From positions 1 to 44,883 of the IMG/VR virus record IMGVR_UViG_3300042691_012537: a stretch of DNA of 44,883 nucleotides; one strand, written 5' to 3'. The notes under the pieces were generated by a model, which was given only the letters and a program-made list of their open reading frames with translations, did no database searches and had not been told where the DNA came from. Within the stretch, counting starts at the first letter, position 1. Each line of letters opens with the position of its first letter. Positions 22,476 to 30,762 of the stretch are shown here, piece by piece. Source of the stretch: a virus. The position numbers were made by a program, and so were the translations under genes.

Positions 22476-23115
22476 ATTTCAAGGTTGGTGGTTTCCAGAC
22501 ATGGAAGACCATTTCCCAAAAATGATCAACAAAAGCATCAGCAAAGGTGGTCCTGCTGAATATCAATATCAGGTACGCGACCGTAGCTTGCGCTATGTTA
22601 AAAACAATCGCGTGGCCCTGGACATTGGCGCCAACGTAGGCTTGTGGAGCCGCAGCCTGGTCAAACACTTTGATCAAGTCATAGCCTTTGAACCTGTGGC
22701 TATGTTTCGGGACTGCTTGAGCAAAAACGTTGTAGCAGAGAACCTGACTGTGCGCACAGAAGCACTAGGCGATCGCGACCAACAAGTCACAATGGTGCTA
22801 ACTGAAGGCAACACAGGACACACTCACATTGATCCCAATGCACAAGGCGGCGAAACCACTGTGATACGCCTGGATAACTTGAAGTTAGAAAAAGTGGACT
22901 ACATCAAAATTGACTGCGAAGGTTACGAGTATCGTGTGTTGTATGGTGCGCAGGACACAATTCGTCGTTGCAGACCCATTGTTGTTGTGGAACAAAAGCC
23001 GCACGAAATGTATACCAAGGACTACGGACAACACGCTGCCATAGGCTTGTTGCAAGACTGGGGCATGGTTCGACTGGATCAAGTAAAAGATGATTGGATC
23101 ATGGGATGGCAATAA
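22468..23115 (+). CDS. FkbM-family methyltransferase
   Basis: 215 residues. D-I-G-A-N-V-G (52-58) is the SAM-binding loop; A-F-E-P-V follows in the second strand. V-D-Y-I-K-I-D-C-E-G-Y-E and L-Y-G-A near 145-165, then R-P-I-V-V-V-E, are the FkbM signature. FkbM enzymes O-methylate sugars and polyketides, here most likely a surface glycan. Good ribosome site (AAAGGAG, 7 bases before the ATG). The first 8 bases overlap the previous gene. Confidence 0.9.
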   Translation: MYEFQGWWFPDMEDHFPKMINKSISKGGPAEYQYQVRDRSLRYVKNNRVALDIGANVGLWSRSLVKHFDQVIAFEPVAMFRDCLSKNVVAENLTVRTEALGDRDQQVTMVLTEGNTGHTHIDPNAQGGETTVIRLDNLKLEKVDYIKIDCEGYEYRVLYGAQDTIRRCRPIVVVEQKPHEMYTKDYGQHAAIGLLQDWGMVRLDQVKDDWIMGWQ

Positions 23116-23666
23116 TAGATCAAGCATACCAGCAACAGCTGGATCAACTGCACAAAGGTGGCAAGTTCGACAATGGCTACAAAAGCTATCCTATTGTCAA
23201 AGACTTTTTAACACAATATCAACCCACCAGCTTGCTGGATTTTGGCTGCGGACAAGGTGGCTTGATTCGTGCCATACAAGAACAACATCCTAGCATATTC
23301 TGTGAAGGCTATGATCCGGGCAATCATCAGTTCCGTCAGTTGCCCAAACGCAGTTATGACGCTGTGATTAGCACAGATGCAATAGAGCACATTGAACCTG
23401 CGTACTTGGACGAAACACTACGCATCATTGACAGCAAAATTCAACGCTGTGGCTGTTTTAGAATTGCCTGCTATCCTGCCAAGAAAAACTTGCCGGATGG
23501 GCGTAATGCACATTTGATTGTAGAACTTCCTGAATGGTGGCGTGACAAAATATTGTCTACAATGAATGTGGATATTGTGTGGGAAAAGATCAAAGTAGTA
23601 GACAAAACTGCAACGTGGCCGCACGTGAAAGGCCACAACTATGATGTAATTGTTCAGCGCAAGTAA
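23106..23666 (+). CDS. Class I SAM-dependent methyltransferase
   Basis: 186 residues from the ATG at 23106; a TTG at 23094 is less likely. L-L-D-F-G-C-G-Q-G-G-L near 43-53 is motif I, and A-V-I-S-T-D-A-I-E-H-I-E near 88-100 is the motif-IV region. The end (H-V-K-G-H-N-Y-D-V-I) is short, so the enzyme is compact. The substrate is probably a sugar or lipid-linked intermediate of the island, inferred from neighbours. It overlaps the FkbM gene by 10 bases and the convergent gene at 23654 by 13. Confidence 0.82.
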   Translation: MAIIDQAYQQQLDQLHKGGKFDNGYKSYPIVKDFLTQYQPTSLLDFGCGQGGLIRAIQEQHPSIFCEGYDPGNHQFRQLPKRSYDAVISTDAIEHIEPAYLDETLRIIDSKIQRCGCFRIACYPAKKNLPDGRNAHLIVELPEWWRDKILSTMNVDIVWEKIKVVDKTATWPHVKGHNYDVIVQRK

Positions 23667-24583
23667 GGCAAGAACTTTTGATAGATGCGCCCTTCTCTCG
23701 CATCTTGATCACTCCAGTGTGCAGCCGCTAGGTCATTGATCCATTGGCTGCGATCAAACTGTTGTGGTTGTTCGATTCGAGTGATATCTTTGTTGGCCAC
23801 TGCCCAACTCACACAGCTGGAATCATCAGCAAACACAGGAACTCCAGAACATGCTGCTGCCACGCTGGCGCTGCTGTTGAAAAACACTGCGGCATGAGCA
23901 TTTGCTAGATTGTCCAACAGTGTGCTGGTTCTTGGGTCAACTACTGTAATGCCAAGATTCACATGGTGTCGTGATTGATACTTCACAAAGTCTCTAGCTT
24001 CATAAGAACCCGGATGTGGTCTGATCAATATTGGCCTTTTGCTGTATTGGCGTATTTGCCCAATTTTTTGTTCCAGCCAAACCAAAGGATCCAGTGTTTT
24101 CATTGCGAATCCGCCATCTCGTTGCATGCACACCAGCACATGCCCACGTTTGCTACCGGTATAGGGCAAGAGATCCACATTCAGGCTGGCACGTATTTCG
24201 TTCCATTTGTCCGGCGTGCTGTTGCGATTGGCATATTCTGCTTTGTCGTAGAACGGTCCGCCGAGACTGTATCGCAAATAGGTGCCAGTGTTGTCCAGGT
24301 ACTTGAAACAGCTGGCATCTATGCACATGGTGTGGCTGCCACGACGAGCCTGTTCAGCAATGATTTGTTTGCGCAAGGTAATGTTGGGTCCACCAGTGTT
24401 GGTTGTTGCCCACCCCAGGATCACTGCCAGTTTAGCAGGGCGATATTGACAGTCCCATTCCACCCGCACAGGATCGCCTGACTGTTTTACACCTTCAGCA
24501 AAGCTCTCCAAACACTGTATCTTCCTGGCATGCTTGCGAGGGTTAGCTACAGAACTAACATACACTACAACATCATTGGCCAT
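23654..24583 (-). CDS. GT-B-like capsule-type glycosyltransferase (paralogue 3)
   Basis: 309 residues from the ATG at 24583 (M-A-N-D-V-V-V-Y-V-S-S). R-P-I-L-I-R-P-H-P-G near 183-192 and A-V-F-F-N-S-S-A-S-V-A-A-A-C-S-G-V-P-V-F match paralogue 1 at 20039 (R-P-I-L-I-R-P-H-P shared exactly) and resemble KpsC/KpsS-type donor sites. C-I-D-A-S-C-F and R-Y-S-L-G-G-P-F-Y occur in the first half. A role in capsule or LPS modification is inferred. It overlaps the gene upstream by 11 bases. Confidence 0.6.
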   Translation of the reverse strand: MANDVVVYVSSVANPRKHARKIQCLESFAEGVKQSGDPVRVEWDCQYRPAKLAVILGWATTNTGGPNITLRKQIIAEQARRGSHTMCIDASCFKYLDNTGTYLRYSLGGPFYDKAEYANRNSTPDKWNEIRASLNVDLLPYTGSKRGHVLVCMQRDGGFAMKTLDPLVWLEQKIGQIRQYSKRPILIRPHPGSYEARDFVKYQSRHHVNLGITVVDPRTSTLLDNLANAHAAVFFNSSASVAAACSGVPVFADDSSCVSWAVANKDITRIEQPQQFDRSQWINDLAAAHWSDQDAREGRIYQKFLPYLR

Positions 24584-25547
24584 TGAGAATCCGCCATGCT
24601 GTGCCATCACGCATTTCGGGTTCTGTAAACTGACAATAGGCCAGGTGTGCAGCCCAAAGATTTACTTCGTCCAAAGTTGGAATGTATGGCTTTTCTATTT
24701 CTGACAATTGTTTACTGCACAACGGAGCGGCTGCATTGGGTCCCAGTGTAATAGCAGGTTTGCCCAGCAACAGTGCTTCAGTGGCCGCAATACTTGAAAA
24801 TGTAACCAAACAATGTACGTCCTGCTCTAACGCCATGGCCATAGTATCGGTGCTCTGTCGCACACTACGGCTTTGCTTTTCACGCACAACAATAGGACGA
24901 TCAGTATGTTTTTTAATTTCTGCTTGTGTGTCTATTAACCACTGCTCAAGATTGATGTTGTAGAGATTCAGCAACTTTTGACTAGGCGGGGCTAGCAGAA
25001 TGTTGGTGCCTCGACGAAACTTGATGGGTTGTACGCCAGTGGCTTCTAGTCTGTCCCTGGGCCTATCAATAATAGGGCCAAAATACTGTACATCGTTTTT
25101 GGTAATACGGTGAAAGGTTTTCTTTTTTCCGTTGCCAAAATAGCCTGTGTCCATGTAGTAGAAGTCCCGACCACTGGTACGGCATGCAGCTATCTCTTTG
25201 CGCTTGGTAATACCGCGCAGTATCACAGGAGTCATTGCTTGTTCTTCTCGACTCCAGGTACTGATGCGGCCACCAGACCCTTGAATAAAACTTTGTAAGA
25301 TAGGATCGTACATGTGACCTTTTTCTGAAAATTTAAAATCTTTGCCATCGCTAGCAACTGCGGCACAAGCCCCGGTATTGAGTGCAGCTATTCTAGCGGC
25401 AATGTCTTCTACACTTTGTCCGTAGTACTCACCAGAAGGGTCCACTCTGTATTTTAATATGTCACGGAAGATAGCGGCTATCTCGGGTGTTACCATGTCT
25501 AGTTCATGGCGGGTCAAGGGCACTAGATCATCGTTTTCTTCACTCAT
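24573..25547 (-). CDS. GT-B-like transferase (paralogue 4)
   Basis: 324 residues from the ATG at 25547, which forms ATGA with the previous stop. It shares M-D-T-G-Y-F-G-N, F-H-R-I-T, L-E-Q-W-L-I-D-T, R-P-I-V-V-R-E, T-F-S-S-I-A-A-T-E-A-L-L-L-G-K-P-A-I and L-A-Y-C-Q-F with the plus-strand gene at 21693. It is longer at the N-terminus by about 65 residues, including an acidic start (E-E-N-D-D) and a helical domain. The two look like an inverted duplication that has diverged. Confidence 0.6.
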   Translation of the reverse strand: MSEENDDLVPLTRHELDMVTPEIAAIFRDILKYRVDPSGEYYGQSVEDIAARIAALNTGACAAVASDGKDFKFSEKGHMYDPILQSFIQGSGGRISTWSREEQAMTPVILRGITKRKEIAACRTSGRDFYYMDTGYFGNGKKKTFHRITKNDVQYFGPIIDRPRDRLEATGVQPIKFRRGTNILLAPPSQKLLNLYNINLEQWLIDTQAEIKKHTDRPIVVREKQSRSVRQSTDTMAMALEQDVHCLVTFSSIAATEALLLGKPAITLGPNAAAPLCSKQLSEIEKPYIPTLDEVNLWAAHLAYCQFTEPEMRDGTAWRILNGQ

Positions 25548-26224
25548 AATCTTTGCTGGCAATATTCAGTAAGTATTCGTTCTCTGTGCCACTCGTTGCC
25601 TTGTGGAGTATCAGCAAACTCCTGAAAGCATGGCGTGCCAAGTGTGTAGTGCAGTAACTTGGCGTCGGCATTTGGCCCGTATTCATCAGGCAACCAGTTC
25701 CATTCAGGTGGGAGTTCGCCCACACGCTCATCATCCAGCCAAGTAAACCTGTGTAGTTCAGCACCGGTTGCTTTTTGCACAAACTCGGGAGTGAGTTTGC
25801 GATTGGGAAAACTGTTGCAGTTCCAGAGTATGACACTTGACCAGTTCTTGCGTGGATAATCTTCGTTCTTGGACCCTAGATACTTCTCAGTCATTCGAGT
25901 TTTGTAGTCATGCTTGACCACCATGACATCATTATAGGGATTTTGCAAGTCCCATAATTCAGCAATGTCCCCACGTACAATCATGTCGCCGTCTATAAAG
26001 ATAGCCCATCCTGTGTACTCCATCAAGTGAGGCACCAAGAAACGTGTGTAGATAAAATGATTTGAGCCGTCTGTGTGCGTTTCTGAATAGTCCCGAAACA
26101 GATTAAGTGCCACAGGCACAATAGCAACAGGTCTAGAACTGTTGCGAATGATTGAATTCACACAGGTATGATATGCTATGGCTTCTCTAGGATCATATCC
26201 TACAAATACAGGAATAGCTTTCAT
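25544..26224 (-). CDS. GT-A-type glycosyltransferase (GT8-like)
   Basis: 226 residues. F-V-G-Y-D-P-R-E at the N-terminus, I-F-I-D-G-D-M-I-V with D-x-D near 75, N-W-S-S-V-I-L-W-N-C near 127, and L-H-Y-T-L-G-T-P-C-F near 190 are all family landmarks. The last provides the His that binds the donor pyrophosphate. It is coupled by ATGA on both sides: to the cytidylyltransferase-cupin gene before and to paralogue 4 after. The likely role is adding a hexose to a surface polymer. Confidence 0.85.
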   Translation of the reverse strand: MKAIPVFVGYDPREAIAYHTCVNSIIRNSSRPVAIVPVALNLFRDYSETHTDGSNHFIYTRFLVPHLMEYTGWAIFIDGDMIVRGDIAELWDLQNPYNDVMVVKHDYKTRMTEKYLGSKNEDYPRKNWSSVILWNCNSFPNRKLTPEFVQKATGAELHRFTWLDDERVGELPPEWNWLPDEYGPNADAKLLHYTLGTPCFQEFADTPQGNEWHRERILTEYCQQRL

Positions 26225-26979
26225 TTACGCTCAATGTCCTCTTCCACACAATCTTCGCCGTACTGAATTTCAATTAACTTGAGTGGTTGATTGGTTTCAT
26301 TGCACAACTGATGCCACTCACCAAGTTTGATCCAGGTGTGTTGGTGTCGCGCTGGACTAGCCATCAAGTCATAATCAGTGCTGTGTGGATCCACTGTGTA
26401 TACTGTGGCTTCACCTTCAGCAACAAACCAAAACTCTGCACGTTTTTCGTGCCGTTGCATGCTCAAGCATGTCTTGGGATTTACTGTGAGTTCTTTGAGT
26501 TTGGTGTTGGCACCCACTTCGTGTAACACTCGATAGTAACCCCAAGTGCGTTCAGTGCGCGGTTTCTTCCAGTCCTCAAGAATCCAGCTGGAGCTGTTCT
26601 TCTTGTCATGTCCCCCAACACCAAACACAAACTCAACGTCGGGCACTGACATTTCAGGAATGTTTTCCTGTGTGCGATCTCCGCCGTTGGCAAAAATGAT
26701 TTCAGCATTGGGATGTCGTGCTTTTACCATACGGATAGCATCACAACTGGACCCATCGTCGTCGTTGTAAACCACAACTTCGTCAACCACTGCAAGATTG
26801 CCAACAATGGCCATGCGCTCTTGCAAAGGCATGAAAGGCCTACCTTTTTTACGGGTAAGCCATTCATCAGAGTTAAGTCCTACTATCAGTCTATCACCCA
26901 GTGTTCGGGCAGCTTTGAAATAGGCAATGTGTCCAGAGTGCAGGGGATCAAATCCCCCAGTAACTATAACAATTTTCAT
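26221..26979 (-). CDS. Cytidylyltransferase fused to a ManC-type cupin domain
   Basis: 252 residues in two domains. Residues 1-140 are a RfaE/TagD-type cytidylyltransferase: G-G-F-D-P-L-H-S-G-H at 8-17 (the HxGH site) and N-S-S-S-W at 128-132 (like R-x-S-S-T). Residues 145-252 match the C-terminal cupin of mannose-1-phosphate guanylyltransferase/phosphomannose isomerases: W-G-Y-Y, L-S-M-Q-R-H-E-K-R-A-E-F-W, I-E-I-Q-Y-G-E and E-E-D-I-E-R. A CDP-activated sugar or polyol with an isomerase step is inferred. It heads a six-gene minus-strand island. A late-like AGTAAATA box lies 5 bases before the ATG. Confidence 0.85.
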   Translation of the reverse strand: MKIVIVTGGFDPLHSGHIAYFKAARTLGDRLIVGLNSDEWLTRKKGRPFMPLQERMAIVGNLAVVDEVVVYNDDDGSSCDAIRMVKARHPNAEIIFANGGDRTQENIPEMSVPDVEFVFGVGGHDKKNSSSWILEDWKKPRTERTWGYYRVLHEVGANTKLKELTVNPKTCLSMQRHEKRAEFWFVAEGEATVYTVDPHSTDYDLMASPARHQHTWIKLGEWHQLCNETNQPLKLIEIQYGEDCVEEDIERK

Positions 26980-26984
26980 ATTGC

Positions 26985-26992
26985 TATTTACT
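26985..26992 (-). promoter_or_regulatory. Late promoter-like box AGTAAATA
   Basis: AGTAAATA on the minus strand is followed by GCAAT and the ATG at 26979. The same octamer occurs 5 bases before the ATG at 33278. Confidence 0.5.
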
Positions 26993-27002
26993 GGCAGTGC
27001 TG

Positions 27003-27455
27003 TTACACGGTAATATCTTCCATGCCAGCTGTGCGTAATCTAGTGATATGACCCAGCTGCCATTGCTTGGTTTCTAGGCCTTTCATGATACCCAACCAGC
27101 GGTTACGCAATAACGCCACTTCGTTGATAATGGTTTCAAAATCAACCACTTCGTCTTCGCCATCAGCATACTTTTCAGCATCTCGACTAGTTAATGCTCT
27201 AGCATAGCTTTCAAGGTACTTTTGAAAATGTTTACGACGAATTTTGCGCAGTTGTATGTTGAGATAATTTAGCACAGCCTCAATTTCTTGTAGTTGGTTA
27301 AATCTGTGCTCCGTATGTCCCGGTAGTTCTTTAAGAGCACGTTCAACTAACCCACCAATTCTACAATCGCGTTTGGCATCTTCTAGCTCACGTTCATAGT
27401 GAGCAATAAAATCAGGAATCGCCCCAAGATCAGCAACAACTTTACTGTACCACAT
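27003..27455 (-). CDS. uvsY: UvsY recombination mediator
   Basis: 150 residues, close to T4 UvsY (137). It is helical and basic, with R-R-K-H-F-Q-K-Y-L-E-S-Y in the middle and I-N-E-V-A-L-L-R-N-R-W-L-G-I-M-K-G-L then H-I-T-R-L-R-T at the end, matching the C-terminal pattern of UvsY. UvsY helps the UvsX recombinase displace gp32 from ssDNA. All three partners are encoded in this operon (uvsX at 28952, gp32 at 30762), which supports the call. It overlaps the previous radical SAM gene as TAATG. Confidence 0.75.
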   Translation of the reverse strand: MWYSKVVADLGAIPDFIAHYERELEDAKRDCRIGGLVERALKELPGHTEHRFNQLQEIEAVLNYLNIQLRKIRRKHFQKYLESYARALTSRDAEKYADGEDEVVDFETIINEVALLRNRWLGIMKGLETKQWQLGHITRLRTAGMEDITV

Positions 27456-28714
27456 TATATGTTTTTCTCATTGAAATATTGATTTATTTCTGGCCAAAGC
27501 TTTTTCCAATCAGTGCCGCGCCGTTGATCAATTGTGTCTAATGTTTGTTTTAGCATGTGCAATCGATCAATTTCGACAGTACCAGCAGCCGCAAGAGCTG
27601 CAATACCTTCCAGACGTTTTCGAGACTCAATGTCCCAGTCTGTAGCAATAGGAAATTCAGTTATCAGTTGATCAAACTGATGTTGAAAAAACTCACCACC
27701 AAAAATTTGAGGATGATATATTTTCTCAAGTCCGCTGTCAACCAAGTGATAATCCTGCAGAATTTTAGGATTGATTTTTTTATACTCTGCAATTCTTTGT
27801 TGCAGATCAATAGCAGTTTTCATTGTTAATGAGGTTATTACTTGATGTACTGACAATGCCATCCACCGATGCTGCATTAACGATTCAAAATTGCGCTGCC
27901 AATTTTGTAAATTCAACCCATAGCGAACAAACTCTGCTTGATCGCCCCAGCAGTCTAAACTAGCAGACACATGAACTTGTTTGATTTTTCTTTTAACTGT
28001 GAGATCTCGACCAGCATCAATAAACCGTTGCAGGGTTTCTGCATTGCAGTTGAGATTTGTGTTTATTGCAAGCTCAAGATTTTTATTGTCAAGGCTGTAT
28101 AAGATCTCTAAGATTTGCCAGAATTCATTTTGCAACAAAGGCTCGCCACCGAGTATACTGAGCCTTGACAACTTTGATCCATTGTTTTTTAACCAATCAA
28201 GATATAGTGAAAAAAGCTGATCACGATCTGGAGATTTATTCACAGATTCTATGCCCAACGGGTATGGTCCAAACTTTTTAAGTTCTTGGTTTAACTTGGA
28301 ACTAAACACTGGCAAACAATATACACATGCTAGATCGCAGGTATTGTTTAGATAAATTTCGCTGATGCGAGGTGTAACATCTAGGTTATCAGTAGCAAAA
28401 TCAACAGGGGTCAATCCTGAAATTTGATTGTGGTGCAGGCGGTCGCTAACGCCGCCTGCTTGCTCTATGTCTTGGCAGTATTCACAACCGCGTCCCGACG
28501 GCCATTTGCCTTGCAGCATAAGGCGTCGATCATCAAGAACTTCAGGAGTATTGTGAAATGAATCAAAAGTTTCTGGGGTCACTTCGACAGGAGAAACTCT
28601 ATGACAACTTGACGACTTGCCATTGTAGAGTCTTAGAGTATTCCAACCCCATTTAAGCACACATGCAGATGCATTGTGAATAGGAAAAACGCTGTTATTC
28701 CCATTCTTCGTCAT
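27455..28714 (-). CDS. Radical SAM enzyme with N-terminal twitch-like cysteine cluster (copy 2)
   Basis: 419 residues from the ATG at 28714 (M-T-K-N-G-N-N); the longer frame to 28894 is rejected because it is a Thr-rich shadow of the acidic gene. C126-x3-C130-x2-C133 is the radical SAM site and L-G-G-E-P at 188-192 the SAM-binding motif. C18, C37, C77 and C80 precede it, in the same order as the four N-terminal cysteine positions of copies 1 and 3. It lies between uvsY and uvsX, an odd place for a metabolic enzyme. Substrate unknown. Confidence 0.88.
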   Translation of the reverse strand: MTKNGNNSVFPIHNASACVLKWGWNTLRLYNGKSSSCHRVSPVEVTPETFDSFHNTPEVLDDRRLMLQGKWPSGRGCEYCQDIEQAGGVSDRLHHNQISGLTPVDFATDNLDVTPRISEIYLNNTCDLACVYCLPVFSSKLNQELKKFGPYPLGIESVNKSPDRDQLFSLYLDWLKNNGSKLSRLSILGGEPLLQNEFWQILEILYSLDNKNLELAINTNLNCNAETLQRFIDAGRDLTVKRKIKQVHVSASLDCWGDQAEFVRYGLNLQNWQRNFESLMQHRWMALSVHQVITSLTMKTAIDLQQRIAEYKKINPKILQDYHLVDSGLEKIYHPQIFGGEFFQHQFDQLITEFPIATDWDIESRKRLEGIAALAAAGTVEIDRLHMLKQTLDTIDQRRGTDWKKLWPEINQYFNEKNI

Positions 28715-28952
28715 TGTATTCACTGTCTTCGTCGTACTCTTCTTCTTGTTCGTAGTCCTTGTCGTTGTCAAGGTAACTAGTGAGAGCACGTTTAACATCC
28801 GAATCGTGTTTGAAGACATCTCGAATGTCTTCGGGATCTTCGTCGTTGTCAATGAGAATCGATACCAACGTTTCCGCGGCTTCTGTTCTATCAACGGTGT
28901 TAACGTAGCGTTTTAGCTCACCCCAAATTTCGCTAGCGATATGTGAATGCAT
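28695..28952 (-). CDS. Small acidic protein next to uvsX
   Basis: 85 residues. The first 60 form a helical domain (W-G-E-L-K-R-Y-V-N-T-V-D-R-T-E-A-A-E). The last 20 are almost all Asp, Glu, Tyr and Asn, a DNA-mimic-like acidic tail. Similar proteins occur beside uvsX in T4-like marine phages, as I recall. The first base shares the TAATG junction with the uvsX stop, and the last 20 bases overlap the radical SAM start. It may bind a recombination or replication protein, but that is inference. Confidence 0.8.
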   Translation of the reverse strand: MHSHIASEIWGELKRYVNTVDRTEAAETLVSILIDNDEDPEDIRDVFKHDSDVKRALTSYLDNDKDYEQEEEYDEDSEYNDEEWE

Positions 28953-30013
28953 TAGACCTCCTCGTTGTCAGCTTCGCTGGTACTTACCTTGTCTGCTTGA
29001 TTGGCAAAATCTGCCATGATCTTGTCAAGACAACCGTCTTCGTTGGCTTCCCAAGCTTTACGGAACTGTTTGATAATTTCACCGTCTGATGTAACAAACA
29101 TCAATCGGTTACCGTCTTTTTTCAGCATGCCTTTCTTTTCAGCCAAGTCAACAAGACCACTGTAAGGGCTCATGCCTTGTTCATAAGGAATTTTAACTTG
29201 CACACCTTCAAATGGTTTGGCATAGCGAGTTTTCATAACCTTGCATGCACTTCGAATGCCCATGACGTCTGTGACTTTGTTGCCATCCTCATCTTCTTTG
29301 AGTTTGAGTTTGCGCATGGCCACAACAATTGAGCTAGCGTAAATGAAACCTTGACCGCCTGAGATTTTGTCGTCTGGGTCAAACATGTCTTGTGAAGCGT
29401 ATGTATGATTAGTACATACCAAGCCAACGTTGTAGCTACCGAACATATTGACACAATTGCGAACCAAGGCTGTGAGTGCTTTGGGCTTGCGACCTAAGTC
29501 ACCTTTCATTTCGCCTGCTTCAAACTGATTAACGTCTGTGGGAGTCAACAACATACCCAGGCTGTCGATTACAAACATGACTTTAGGGCGCTCACCGTCG
29601 GGCAGAGCCTTGTAATCACTCATGAATGTAGCAATGGTCTTGGCCACATCATCGATCATGGCCATACTCAGCTTCAGCAATTTGCTTTCGTCTGTGCTTA
29701 CACCAAGTGCGTGTAGCCAGGCTTCGTCAAGAGCGTTTTCTGAGTCAATCAGCACAACATAGATGCCTTGTTCTTGTGCGTGTTTGATAATGTTGCCTGA
29801 GCAGATGTAACTTTTACCTGCGCCGGATTCTCCAGCAAACACAGTAACCTTGCCTAGTGGAACGCCTTTGTTGAAGTCTCCACTGATTAGATAATTCAGT
29901 GCATAGTTGCCTGTTGAGATCCAATCTGTAGGATCATTAAAGCCGATACTAAGGCCGTCAATGCTCTTAGTGATTTCCTTGCGGAATTTTGAAATGTCAA
30001 ATGGTTTACCCAT
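28952..30013 (-). CDS. uvsX: UvsX recombinase (RecA/Rad51 family)
   Basis: 353 residues from the ATG at 30013 (M-G-K-P-F-D-I-S), which has AAGGA upstream; a TTG two codons earlier is less likely. Walker A is G-E-S-G-A-G-K-S at 61-68. V-V-L-I-D-S-E-N-A-L-D follows, and M-F-V-I-D-S-L-G-M-L is Walker B near 147-157. I-S-G-G-Q-G-F is in the L2/DNA-binding region. The acidic C-terminus resembles T4 UvsX (391 aa). It forms filaments on ssDNA and drives strand invasion for recombination-dependent replication. Confidence 0.95.
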   Translation of the reverse strand: MGKPFDISKFRKEITKSIDGLSIGFNDPTDWISTGNYALNYLISGDFNKGVPLGKVTVFAGESGAGKSYICSGNIIKHAQEQGIYVVLIDSENALDEAWLHALGVSTDESKLLKLSMAMIDDVAKTIATFMSDYKALPDGERPKVMFVIDSLGMLLTPTDVNQFEAGEMKGDLGRKPKALTALVRNCVNMFGSYNVGLVCTNHTYASQDMFDPDDKISGGQGFIYASSIVVAMRKLKLKEDEDGNKVTDVMGIRSACKVMKTRYAKPFEGVQVKIPYEQGMSPYSGLVDLAEKKGMLKKDGNRLMFVTSDGEIIKQFRKAWEANEDGCLDKIMADFANQADKVSTSEADNEEV

Positions 30014-30015
30014 GA

Positions 30016-30762
30016 TCAATCCTTAAACAATTTTATATAATCTACTGTATTAGTAGGAAAGAATTTTAATCTGCGCGGTTGCTCATAAAATCTTTTATTG
30101 GTTTTTTGCATTACCAACATATGACACATCGCTGTTTCAAAAAAATCAAGATCAACTGCGTATTCCTTTCCGTCGGTAACATCAGTTGATATTTTAACAC
30201 ACTTTTCAATAGTGTTAAAGTATTCTTGGTTAGACTCTGCAACAATGTGACAAAAATCTTCAACCTTTTCATCCACAGGGTGCAGTCCACACTCTTTCAA
30301 AAACAACGACACAGCGGCCGGGCTATTCCAAAAACTTGTTATGTCAAGCACGTGGTCAGCATCTGCAAACCAACCTTCAGACTGATGTACTTTGTCCAAC
30401 AATGTGTTAGATAATACTTCAATCTGTTCTTGAATAGTAACTCCATCTTGACGTAGAATCACAGGTTTGTTGAACTCAGGAATAGCCTTTTTCCACTTTT
30501 TTAATCCCATCAATATAATCAATAGCCTACCAAACGTACTAAACGAACTTGAACTAATGATTGTATTGCCTGCTGCTCTTTCTTTGACCATATCAATATC
30601 TGGATGTTTTACTTGATAGAATCTAGAAAGAGGATAGTGATGATGTAAGTTGTTGCCCTTAACAAAAGAAGGAAACGCAGAGTTTCCTTCTTTTGTACAA
30701 CAGTCCATTAGAGCTGTTACTGTATGCCCTAATGCACCGTTGTGGTAGCAAAAAGCAAGCAT
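30016..30762 (-). CDS. Hypothetical protein between gp32 and uvsX
   Basis: 248 residues, not recognised. H-N-G-A-L-G-H-T-V-T-A-L-M near 7-19 looks like a nucleotide- or cofactor-binding turn but lacks a Walker lysine. S-S-S-S-F-S-T-F-G-R follows near 70. The C-terminal half is helical with D-L-D-F-F-E-T-A-M-C-H-M. No membrane segment. It starts on the last base of the gp32 stop (TAATG) and ends 2 bases before the uvsX start, so it is made with both. Function unknown; an enzyme of small-molecule or glycan transfer is one possibility. Confidence 0.8.
   Translation of the reverse strand: MLAFCYHNGALGHTVTALMDCCTKEGNSAFPSFVKGNNLHHHYPLSRFYQVKHPDIDMVKERAAGNTIISSSSFSTFGRLLIILMGLKKWKKAIPEFNKPVILRQDGVTIQEQIEVLSNTLLDKVHQSEGWFADADHVLDITSFWNSPAAVSLFLKECGLHPVDEKVEDFCHIVAESNQEYFNTIEKCVKISTDVTDGKEYAVDLDFFETAMCHMLVMQKTNKRFYEQPRRLKFFPTNTVDYIKLFKD

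Noticed and set aside
28714-28894. N-terminal extension of radical SAM copy 2
   Set aside because: The extra 60 residues (Thr/Lys-rich) are the shifted-frame reading of the acidic gene; the ATG at 28714 gives a start consistent with the other copies.
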